From Pterois miles (Eukaryota > Chordata > Actinopteri > Perciformes > Scorpaenidae), in the NCBI GenBank assembly GCA_947000775.1, contig CAMQGK010000299.1, forward strand, positions 2,262,001-2,326,000: a stretch of 64,000 bases of DNA. Reading direction: 5' to 3'. Both the position numbers and the translations under genes were made by a program. The notes below the pieces were generated by a model. The model worked only from the letters and a program-made list of their open reading frames with translations, made no database searches and had not been told where the DNA came from. Of this stretch, positions 26,101 through 35,652 are shown piece after piece. Position 1 is the first letter of the stretch. Each line of letters opens with the position of its first letter.

Positions 26101-26232
26101 GCCACAATAGACAATCTGTGTTCATACTTAATCTCTGCTTCACCCGTTATGCCCTTTTGTCTTTTCTCTGCTACAGAAGAGGTTAAGAGGCTTTGTGCGA
26201 CGCAGTTCAACAACATTTTCTTTTTGGACTGA
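14136..26232 (+). CDS. ccz1: CCZ1, vacuolar fusion protein (Mon1-Ccz1 Rab7 GEF subunit)
   Basis: Coding exons: 14136-14225, 14351-14448, 14779-14872, 15006-15086, 15175-15222, 15380-15463, 17648-17823, 18335-18416, 18617-18678, 22487-22598, 22882-22915, 23080-23197, 24738-24896, 25929-26056, 26177-26232. The frame closes at 473 aa, close to the usual length of about 480. Recognisable stretches include LNFFIYNPTFGPREGE, LQTLHLQSCDLLD and the end FNNIFFLD, nearly identical to vertebrate CCZ1. The protein contains longin-type domains and pairs with MON1 on late endosomes, where the complex exchanges nucleotide on RAB7 to drive endosome-to-lysosome maturation. Introns are small except for the seventh (15464-17647), the tenth (18679-22486) and the thirteenth (23198-24737), which are enlarged by transposon remnants. 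The start codon follows the acceptor at 14128 by 7 nt and has an in-frame MASGMQEKQY beginning. Confidence 0.97.
15998..16549. mobile_element. MITE-like element in ccz1
   Basis: It starts AAAGGGACAGTGTGTAGGAT and ends with the roughly inverse GTTACACACTTCCTTTTAA. Related copies are at 15687-15770 (one end only), 19033-19700 and, inverted, about 23310-23640. It has no coding capacity. Confidence 0.65.
16594..16968 (-). mobile_element. tRNA-derived SINE with 12-bp target-site duplication
   Basis: On the minus strand the element starts with a tRNA-like head containing GGTGCAGTGGTTAGCACT (A-box region) and GGTTCAAATCC (B box). It ends in a (GGAT)n tail. The flanks ACACTTAAGATA at 16582-16593 and 16969-16980 are identical, a clean target-site duplication. 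About 80% or more of the length is shared by eye with the copies at 40307-40690 and 43507-43868. Confidence 0.9.
19033..19700. mobile_element. MITE-like element with clear terminal inverted repeats
   Basis: The left end TTAAAGGAGCAGTGTGTAGG and the right end CCTGCACACTGGTCCTTTAA are inverted copies. It belongs to the same family as 15998-16549. Its interior is interrupted at about 19297-19622 by a homopolymer-rich block absent from the other copy. Confidence 0.75.
19297..19622. other. Homopolymer-rich anomalous block, probable assembly error
   Basis: Long A, T, G and C runs alternate here, unlike anything around it. Removing the block restores continuity with the sister element, where GGTGATTATACACTAATGAAAAC is uninterrupted near 16465. 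An open frame through it is spurious. Confidence 0.75.
21000..21470. mobile_element. Dispersed element copy in ccz1 intron 10
   Basis: It shares the TATCTTGAGATCAGAGGTCAAGGGA core with 10195-10450 and 32505-32720, and the final segment resembles the TTTCGATACAATATTG ends of that family. The remaining intron sequence (18679-22486) contains other degenerate repeats, including one near 21750-22050 that starts CATAGACTGTACATAAATGG. Confidence 0.55.
23310..23640. mobile_element. Inverted fragment of the 15998-type MITE
   Basis: GGCAGCGATAGAATATGATA and CCCAGAACAGATAAACCAAACACTGG match, in reverse complement, the interior of the 15998-16549 and 19033-19700 elements. Confidence 0.55.
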
Positions 26233-26330
26233 TGGAGCTGACAGACGGAGACTATTTCACCACTAAAAACTGTCACTGTTGCAGGGTATCATGACAGCAT
26301 CAGTGTAATGCAATAATTGCATTGTAAAAT

Positions 26331-26336
26331 AATAAA
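26331..26336 (+). terminator. Poly(A) signal of ccz1
   Basis: AATAAA lies about 100 nt after the ccz1 stop at 26232 and is followed by a T-rich stretch. Confidence 0.85.
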
Positions 26337-26339
26337 AAT

Positions 26340-27940
26340 TAAAGCTTTCTCACCAAGTTTTTTTTTTTTTTTAATTTAACCTATAAAAATTGTAATTTCC
26401 TCTTGTAATTAAGTGTAAATCCAGATTTTTACTGTACATGTACTTTATTTTCTTTCATTTTCTTTGTACATACTTGAAGGATTTTTGTTAACTGTTAATT
26501 TGAATTTCTTTCAAAACAGTTTGTTCATACATTTTTTATGAACACATCATGACGATGTCTCAAATTAATTTAAATACTGACGTGCACAGAACAGTTTACT
26601 CCAGGTTGCTTTGATCAGTGCTAGTTTAAAAAAAAAAAAAAGATGTCATCATGTCAAAAGTATTGTGGCTTGTAAACAACTGCACTAACTTTAAATAAAT
26701 TAAAAAGTAATTTTACTTGGTGTAATCTTTTTTTATGATGATGCACAAGTAAAAGCTTTGGGCCGACTTCCAAATAGCACTAGTTTATCTGAAGTACCTC
26801 TGTGGTAGTTTTAGTGGGTATCTATTAAACAGTACTATGACAGCTATATTTACTTGTGCACAATTTTTGTGGCTGCTTTTGTTGTTGGAATTATGCATGT
26901 TTTTGTGCTTTAAAGCACATTATTTCTGCATCTAAAATAGGCAAACATCCAAAAGAACTAATTTGAGGATTAACCTCAAATGTTTCAAACTGGGGGCTTT
27001 GGTATGGAGGATGGAACCTGTCAAAATAATTTAAAAAGAAAAAAGATTTTAAAAGAATAAATAAGTCAATAAATAAATTAATGCCATTAAATGTAGCAAA
27101 AATAATATAAAAAATAAATGTAGTCATTAATTTTAAAATTAAATATTAAATTGATAAAATATGACATGATTTTTTATATGACATGTATCAATTCCCTTAT
27201 TTATTCACTTTTCTGTTAAATTTTCCCTTTAATTTATGTATTTTTGCATTTATTTTTTTGTTTATTTTTACTTATTGGAAATGTATTTTTAAGTTTATGT
27301 ATTTATTTTCGTATTTATACATTTATTTATTTATTTGTACACAATTTTCCCTTTGCATTTCACCTCTTATTTACTTCCCAAACTTATTTATTCATGTATT
27401 CTTTTCTGTATACATTTCTTTACACATTTCTTTTTACATTTCTTCATGCATTTATGCCTCATTATGCAAATGAGGGGGCTGTCCATAAAATAAAATGAAA
27501 TTAAACAGAAGAGTACAATACAAATACAAAAAATAATTGAAGCAAATTAAAACAGAAATATTCATTTGTCACATTTAATCAATTAGCAATGATTACATTT
27601 ATTTTTTAATATTTTTGTTGCATTTAATGACATTTATTTATTTATTTATTTATTTATTTATTATTTTGGCAAGATCCGTCCTCCGTACCTTGGAACATGC
27701 CAGGGATCCTAGATATCTGTTGTCTGAAGTCAACATTCTAAAAACAGTCCCAGTCTGATATTTTTATGTGTTTTCATGATGATTATTAATCAATTCAATT
27801 ACATTACATTTTGAATTTAACATCCAGCACCACAGTAAGAACATACTGTGATCAAATGAAACTTCACGTCCAGATCAATGGGTGGCAGCAAGCACCAAAT
27901 CTTACAGTTGTTACCACAAAAACAATATCAAACGAAGAAG
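26340..27940. other. AT-rich intergenic region between ccz1 and dlgap5
   Basis: This is low-complexity AT-rich sequence with many TTTATTTA units (27180-27440 and an uninterrupted run at 27630-27662). Hydrophobic open frames at 27183-27498 are a by-product of the T-rich composition. No gene is recognised. Confidence 0.7.
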
Positions 27941-27948
27941 AAAACGAA

Positions 27949-28134
27949 CCAATCGGCGCTCACCGTTTCAAGTCTGATTTGCAGCCAATCAGCGTCATCT
28001 GAGATGAATTTCAAAAAGTCACCCGCCATGATTGTTGTGTTTTTCAGTCCGTCCGTTGTGCAGTAACTGTCTTTACTGGACGGCCAGAAGAGGATTTTTT
28101 TAATTATTTTTTTCTTTTTTTGGAAAAGAGCAAG
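27949..28134 (+). promoter_or_regulatory. dlgap5 promoter (two CCAAT boxes plus CHR) and exon 1
   Basis: CCAAT occurs at 27949-27953 and 27985-27989, and TTCAAA (the reverse of the CHR motif TTTGAA) at 28010-28015. Exon 1 is non-coding and ends at 28134 in GAGCAAG before GTGAGA. Paired NF-Y boxes spaced about 36 bp upstream of a CHR are the hallmark of G2/M genes under MuvB/DREAM control, and HURP is such a gene. The regulatory role here is inferred. Confidence 0.65.
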
Positions 28135-28905
28135 GTGAGATGGATGTGTAATTATTTGTTATCTAAAAATATAGTTTAGCTTTTTCGCTGCTAACTGAAC
28201 AGTTAGCTTACAACTTTAAGCTAACGTTACGTTATTGTGTACGTCGTGCAGGGAAAGTGTTTCTTCATACAAAAGGTTACACCGCAATGTTCGCCCCTCG
28301 TGTTCTGCCTTTTAGGTTTAACATTAGTGACTTTTTGATCTTAACCTTAAGTCACTAACGTGGACCTAACGTAGCATTAACTGTTAGACAGCTTAAACTG
28401 GAGACAGAGCTACCAGGACGAACACAAGAAGTCCTGTAGTTAGAGTTAACTGACGAGGGGAAACAATCGTGTATATTTTAGATATGTGAGTAACTTAAGT
28501 TTGTAAATTTATTTTTGAGAGGTGGCTGCTTGTTTCAGATACATCCTGATAGACATTTGCCATCAAGGTTATGACTTTTGTTGAGTATTTGAGAAAATGG
28601 TATATAGTAGTCAGTTAAAGTCACTTGTTTTATGTTTGTTTATTTATTTTATTGTCTAATTCCTATCCAGTCACCAGATCCCAGATGAAATGTTATAGTT
28701 AACCACAGTTCAAAACAGATGTCAGTTTGCCATTACAAATTCAGTTTTTGATTTCTTTCTTTATTTAGACCCTGTTCACTCAAGTTCATATATTTTGTGC
28801 CACTAGCACATCCAATATAATGTACCCCAATTCCTCTAATAACTTTCATATGCTTATAACACACCATCTTCTGTTCCTCTTCCTCTTTTCTCCAGATACC
28901 ACAAC

Positions 28906-31900
28906 ATGGATTCTCGATTTGCTCACCTGCGCCAGCGGGACACCAGTGTGTCGATGCTGAGGGTGAAGATGTCCCGCAGGAGGTCTCAGTCCCAGAAGGA
29001 GAACCGAGAACGGGCCGTGAACACACGCAGGCAGCTGGCCAAGCTCCCGGAGCTGGAAATGTCTTCTCTGGATGCCTCCATCGCGGTGGCCAACATGTCA
29101 ATAATTCAGGAGAAGACGATAAACGATGCAAAATCTGCTAAAAGTATGACTTTATTTTCCATCACAGCTGCAACTCAAACCTAATAATGTCTTCACAGTG
29201 AGGCACCCACAGTAATCCTCCTTTTTTCTTCACAGATGCGGCTGGAGAAGAGAGGTTGAAACAGCTTGAGCGCTGGAAAGAGCGTAAGGCTCTGGAGAAG
29301 GAGAAGGAAAAAAGAGAACGGGAACGCAAAGGGGTATTTAAGACAGGCATGTATCATCCAAAGGACACCCTTATCATTGCCTCTCTGCCTGCGGTCCCAG
29401 CTGCCTCAACCAGAGCTAAGGAGGTGAGGGAGGACTCATCCTTAGACCAGTTTACACACTATTTACTGTAAATATCTCCGACACTGCTGTGTTGTCATTT
29501 GTTCCTGTTGGATATGATGACATGAGTTATCACAGAAGGTTAGCTCTTTGCTGCAGTTGTAGTGATGAATGACTCCAGTGAGTTTTGCTCGTCTTTCAGC
29601 TAAAAGTGAACACTGCTCCTTCCCAGAGTACCAGAGTTACTCGTTCAATGAAACAGCAAGTGCAGAAGGTACTGCTTTCTCCAAGATATCATTCTCATAT
29701 GTTCTTATATTAACTTCCATAAAACTAAAAGCTAATATGCACTTTGTTGCATTGCTTTTCTTCTGCCAAAATTTCTACAGCCTCTGAAGACGCAGGATTC
29801 AAATACTGTGGCAAAGAAAGGTAACTTAATCCAACAACCCTTTTATTTTGAATGAAGCGTATCATCTTCTACAACATGGTATATTTTAGCTCTGACCTCT
29901 CCTCCTGTAGCTCAACCTGCCGTGGAAAGATCAACCAGGAGCCGAGTCGCTCCTGTCAAGCTTGCACCTGCGCCAGCTATTTCCAAGACCAAAGTTTGTG
30001 CAGGTAAGAAGAAAAATCCTCACACATACCTGGACACTGAGACTAGCCACTGTGTTGGTTTTGTGTTCCCTTATTTGCATCTCAATTTGTGTCTCTGTCA
30101 CTTAAGTGGAGCCTGTCGCACAAGCTTTGCCGACCAGATCAGCCAACAGGCTTCCTGTTACAGCAGCTCCTGTCGTGAAAGACAAACCTAAGGGCAAGTA
30201 TACACTGAGCCAAGGCCTTAAGTGTTTATTATTATTATTCTTTGGCATAAAAACTGTAAAAGCACAGATGTGACCATAAAATCAAACACAGAGAGATGCT
30301 ATTGTTCAACAAAATCACCCTTAATATGAAATGCCTCTCCTCACCTTCAGATGTAAGAACCACAAGGAGCAGAGCGTTTATCAACCACGTGGCTTCTGAC
30401 CAAGAAAAAAACTGTAAAGGTATCATTAAAGGTTGATAAAGAGCCATCCAATTTTATAGACTGTTTATCAGTTTTACTTTTCTCATGTTGTTTTGACTTC
30501 TTATACTATATTTTGTCTGTCTTCTTTTAATATGCAGCAACTGTCAACAACACTGTTGAGTTTGCTGTGCCCAAGGAGAGCATTTCTGTGAGTTTTATAC
30601 ACAGGGTTTTAAATCTGCAACTATCTTTTTTTTTTTTTACCAGTAACTTCTTAATTTAATCAGTTTGCTGTTTCTGTCTTGTGTAGGAGATGAAGGAGCC
30701 AGAGGAAAAACCTGGCCCCCCCAGCCCGGCACCCTGTTCTGAGGAGGAAGACATGGTGGTGGACCAAGCGGTGGCTGACTCTGTCCCTGCTGTGGATCCC
30801 ATCAAAGCGACGTCCTCTTTTGCTCCACAGGGCTTTATCTTCCAGCCTCCCACTGGCTTGTCGTCTTTCAAGTTCGAGCCTCTTACTCCTCGCTCAGCAG
30901 ACGCCTTTCTCACGCCGAGGTCTGTCTTTTTTCCCCCTCTGTTTTTCTTAAAGAAATTTTGAAACACTGTAAATATAAGCCCAATTATGACTGTGAATAT
31001 TAAACAATAAGATATCAAAGTTTTTTGTCTTTGGAGCCTCTTGAGAAAATTGTATGATTTTAAAACTTGGGAGTTGTTTTCCATCTCAGTGCCATGTTGT
31101 CACACTTCCTACCTAGCCCCAGCTTCAGCATTCCAGAGATCCCCGCTTTCAACGCTGAGCCTCAGGCTGAGCCAAGTGAACCCTCTCCCCCTAAATCCCC
31201 TCGCCGCTCTCCTCCACACACCTCTCCCACAATGGCTCCTCCAGCTCCAAGCAGTCCCCTGGAATCAAAGCATGATGTACCATACTTCAGGTGTCATACC
31301 TTTTTTAAATCTTTCTAGTTACCTGTCATTCTTTTTTCCAGTTAATTCAGTTCATTCTTACAATCCTTTTTTATGTTGTTCAGATCGGAAATTTCCAATG
31401 AGACAGACAGACTGACGACTCTGTGTGTCCACTGGGAGTCTAAAGTGGAGGATGAGTCTATCCCAGAAGAGAGTAAGTGTGTCATGCTCAATATGTGACT
31501 ATATTTGGTGACGTGTGGGGGGGGGGACATATATTATTCCGTAACAGAACAGTTGTACAGTAATTTGGTGTCTTTCTTGCTCTTGTCTTGCATAGTGAGA
31601 GACCGCATGCGTACAGCAGTAGGCCAAGCGAGGCTGTTGATGAAAGAGCGCTTCAAACAGTTCAGCGGTCTGGTGGACGACTGCGACCTGGGCCGAGGGG
31701 AGAAAATCACCACCTGCACTGACTTGCAGGGATTCTGGGACATGGTGTATTACCAGGTGAGTGTGCCCCACCACAGAGGGACAACACATTGTTTCAGTCC
31801 TCAAACATATAAGGAGAATGATGCAGACTTTGTACTTCTGTGTATCTTTCAGGTAGAGGATGTCCACAAAAAGTTTGATGCTCTTAAAGAAGCAGAAAGC

Positions 31901-34761
31901 CGAGGTTGGGTGGAGGAGCTCAAGCCACCACCGCGGCAGAGGAAAGTAGTGAAGGTGAAGACTACAGTGTATTTTCTCGGGCTGTCAGTTGTTTTTAATC
32001 TAAGTTTTTATTTAATCGCATGGTTGTCCATAGGTATTCAGGATTAATCGCACTTGAGTTTGCTGTGTCATGATGTGAGCATATACTTTTATGCTATATG
32101 CAGAACCTGTGAGGTTTTCTGGACAATATTTGTCATTGTTTTGTTGTTAATTGACTTCCAATAATAAATATATACATACATTTGCATAAGCAAGCATTTT
32201 TGCCCACTCCATGTTGACAAGAGTATTAAATACTTGACAACACATTTATGCAAATGTATGTATATATTTATTATTGGAAATGGAAGTCATTTAACAACAC
32301 AAAACAGTGACAAATATTATCCAGAAACCCTCACAGGTTCTGCATTTAGCATGAAAAATATGCTCATATCATAACATGACAAACTGCAGCCCAACAGGCA
32401 ACAACAGCTGTCAGTGTGCTGACTTGACTATGACTTGCCCCAAACATGTGATTATTATAAAATGGGCATGTCTGTAAAGGGGAGACTGGTGGGTACCCAG
32501 AGAACCCATTTACATTCACATATCTTGAGGTCAGAGGTCAAGGGACTCCTTTTCAAATGGACCGTATTTCCTGGCCAAAATTTAGCACAGGTTTGGGGCA
32601 TTATTTAACCTCTTTCGTGACATGCTAGTATGACATGATACTAGTTTCATATAATGTCAGGATATTCACTCTAGCTTTAAAACTGACTCTACTACAACAT
32701 CTGAAAGACTGATATTGCAAGTTGCGTTTATGTGTTAAAGAAATTTGTGTCAAACAAATTTGCATTATCGTGTTAAATTTGACAGCCCTAGTGTTTTGTA
32801 ATTATTTTACGATATGTTTATAGGTTTGTTTGCTCTGTTTAGCGGCAAAAAGTTGTGATGTAGATGTTAAGACGAGTCTGTCCTGTGCTGTTTAGAAACC
32901 ACCGTCAGCTGCACCTGCCAAGCCAACAGGAACTAAAGCAGCAGCAGCCAAGTCTCGCCTGGCTGCAGTGAAAGCAGCCATGAAAGCCAAACAGCAGGCA
33001 GCCGAGGCAGAGAAAGCAGCAAAGGATGCTGGTAACGACGAGGACAACCACAGCCTGAACTCCCAGGAACCACAAGCAGAGCTCCAACCACCGGTGGTCT
33101 TTGACGGAGGCTTCTTCCAGGTGGAGAGCCCAGCCAGACCATCAGGTGAGAGACAATATCTAGCTACCACAAGCCTTGCTCTTCATGTCATTTTTTCAGT
33201 TTGCTTGTGTACTTTACCCTGCTGAACTAATAATTGTGTCGTCATGTTGTCACGTCTGTAGGATCAGTGAGGAGATCCAGCCGTTTGAGTGCTGCTGCGC
33301 TGCCTCAGGCCTCTCCCTGCTCCAACTTCCTCTCACCTAGAAGAGTCACCCGGCGATCCCTCGCGCTGGCGCAGACCCCCCTCCACACCGCCGCCTCTGC
33401 TTCACAGCACCTCCACAGTCCTTCCCACCTCCGCCTTTCCCTCAACCGAACCCCAGCACAAGCGCCGACATCTCAGCACGGCACTCCTCAGTCATCCCGG
33501 AACAGAAAGGACGCTGTAAATGTCTCCCTTTGTTTCTCACCTGTCAAGGAAGTGCTCTCAGATGACATCTCCACGCAGGAAAACACAGCTGCTGGTCCTG
33601 AGTTGACCACACCTGCACATTCACTTCCATCTATTTGTGTAGTCGAGGAGCAAGACGAGCCAGCAGTTGACCTCCCTCTCTCTCCAAGACTTTCCCTCTC
33701 TCCATGCAAAACAACTCCATCAGTCTCCCAGGCCCCTGAGCCCTCATCATTGCTGAGTTTCACCCTGTCACCCTGCGTGACTCCCTGTCAGCCTCCAATC
33801 TCCTCACCCGCTGTGCATGGCCTTGGGGACGCCCAACAGTCTGTGTGTCATACACCAGACAGCTCAGTCGTTGAGGTAAACACATTTTCAGACTTCACTA
33901 GAGAGAGAAAACCTCAGCCTCATAGGATGCCATTTGTTAAAAAGCTGTGATCCACATTATTGCTATACAGGAAACAAGTTCTCTTGTAATTTCAGGAAAA
34001 TCCTGGGCTGGACTTTGAGCGTTACTTCCAACCTTCACAGAGCTGCAAGGCGTCACCGCGGGAGACGGTTGCCATAGAGACGCTGTCCCCCATGGGGGTG
34101 GATGTAGAGATGGAGAGTCCCAGAAGTCAGTCAGAAGACCTGCTTACTCAGCAAGAAGCAGGTATGATTGATGCCTGTAGGTACTGTGCGTGCACTGTGT
34201 ACACCCTGACAACACTAATGGATATGAAAGCTGCAGTAGGCAGGATTTCTACATTGAAATTAGTTTGAAGTTAGATTAAATTTAAAGTAAAGGAATTTGG
34301 GTAGTTGTAGTTCTAAGAGTGCTACTAATGTTTTTGATAAATCATACTTGCATGCTGCAGCTTTCAGAGAAAATGCTGTGATTGCCTTTTTATAAGTGAA
34401 TAGTGTTCTGGCTTATTTTATACTGATTGCACATTTTACTGTCTTCACTCACTGCCATACTCACTTCTCACTGTCACCACAGCACAACCAGCGGTGCCTT
34501 CGGTGTTCACTCTTCAGTCACCACAGGTCAAAGTTTTTCCCGTTTTTAATAATTTCTTTACTGCAAAATATCCACCTTTTTTTAACCTTTATTTTGCCTG
34601 AATCATTGCTGAATATTCTCACTGTATTTTTTTCGTGTGTGTGTGTTTTTCAGGCCCAGACAGCCGAGTCGGCCATGCTTCTCTTCACCCCGGACCTGAA
34701 GGACCGGATACGCCAGTCTGTCTGCCCGAGTGACCTCATGGTCTTCACTCCTCCCCTCTAA
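28906..34761 (+). CDS. dlgap5: DLGAP5 / HURP, mitotic spindle protein
   Basis: Coding exons: 28906-29143, 29236-29423, 29600-29668, 29781-29820, 29911-30003, 30107-30193, 30351-30419, 30538-30587, 30687-30919, 31090-31290, 31384-31472, 31596-31756, 31853-31954, 32896-33145, 33262-33875, 33996-34161, 34483-34526, 34654-34761. The frame closes at 933 aa, somewhat longer than the mammalian protein (about 850). The N-terminus MDSRFAHLRQRDTSVSMLRV and the basic helix around residues 82-120 (RWKERKALEKEKEKRERERK) match the microtubule-binding part of HURP. Exons at 31384-31954 encode the GKAP homology domain (for example TTLCVHWESKVEDE). HURP binds kinetochore microtubules near chromosomes under Ran-GTP control and is an Aurora A substrate. 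One intron (30194-30350) has a GC donor. The C-terminal half is long, Ser/Pro-rich and poorly conserved. Confidence 0.95.
31977..32793. mobile_element. Non-autonomous DNA element with a large internal palindrome
   Basis: The ends CGGGCTGTCAGTTG and ATTTGACAGCCCTAG are roughly inverted. The element fills most of dlgap5 intron 31955-32895. It contains a near-perfect inverted repeat (32060-32189 against 32246-32389) and, at 32505-32720, the core shared with elements at 10195 and 21140. It has no coding capacity. Confidence 0.65.
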
Positions 34762-35652
34762 TGTGTAGCAGAGAGATTTTCTTTTATAATCTGAATGTTT
34801 TACATATACTGACTACTTTTGTTACTCTATTTTTGGAAGAAAAAAAAAAAAGTGATTCTGACTTATATTTTTAGATTGCTGGAAAATAGTTTTGTCTCTT
34901 AATTAAAAAGTTCTAGTTACAAGGAAATGGCCGCCGCGCTTCATTTACATCCAAACACAAATTAGCAATGCGCTCGATGCTTTATTAGTCACTGTATCTG
35001 GACTGGGCCATTTTTGAGGTTTTGAGGTTTTTTGAGTTGAGGTACAGAACAGTGCGCTTCATCTTGCGTTCATCAGGTTTCTCTGCTGCATCTTGTGTCA
35101 TTCGTCAGCTTCCTAATGCCCCATCTACCTGTAACACAATACAGAACAACAGTGAGCACTACATGTATCTGTGGCTCAGTAATGTAAGTAAAGGAGCAGT
35201 ATGATGATTTGGGAGTTCACATCAGAGAGCGATGACACTGGAAGGGAGGCTTCAGAGAGGGAAAGTGATAAGATGCCATCTAGTGGCTGTGTTTATATAG
35301 AATCAGCATGTCTTTAATTTCCCAAAGCAGCTCCTGAAATGACTGTCAAACTCACATTAAGCCCCTGTAATAGAGTCAATCATAGTCAAAACACTTAAGG
35401 CTATTTCTACACATGTAAAACCACAATGTAAAGCGAGTAAAGAGACCTCAAAATTTCTTTTAATTAAAAAAAAAAAAAAAGGTCCACGAAGATGCCTTTT
35501 GGTGGGAACAAACCTATATGTATACCATATAATAACCTTATGTGTATTTAAATCTCATGAGTAATGATGCATTACATACAGTAACTAAGACATTGACTAT
35601 ATAATACTAAACAAAACTAAATAAATCTTAGCTGGGAGTTGCTAGATGTTTG
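34762..35652. other. Convergent 3' intergenic region dlgap5 / rsph10b
   Basis: This region holds the dlgap5 3' UTR with a variant AATTAAA signal at 34901-34907, and on the other strand an AATAAA (34986-34981) that may serve rsph10b. If both are used, the two transcripts end within 80 bp of each other. There is a poly(A) run at about 35466-35480. No gene lies in between. Confidence 0.55.

Noticed and set aside
27183..27498. Two hydrophobic open frames resembling membrane proteins
   Set aside because: The hydrophobicity comes from TTT/TTA-rich low-complexity DNA, and there is no splice or promoter context.
33234..33950. 238-codon open frame as a separate gene
   Set aside because: It is the large dlgap5 exon 33262-33875 read through its flanking introns.
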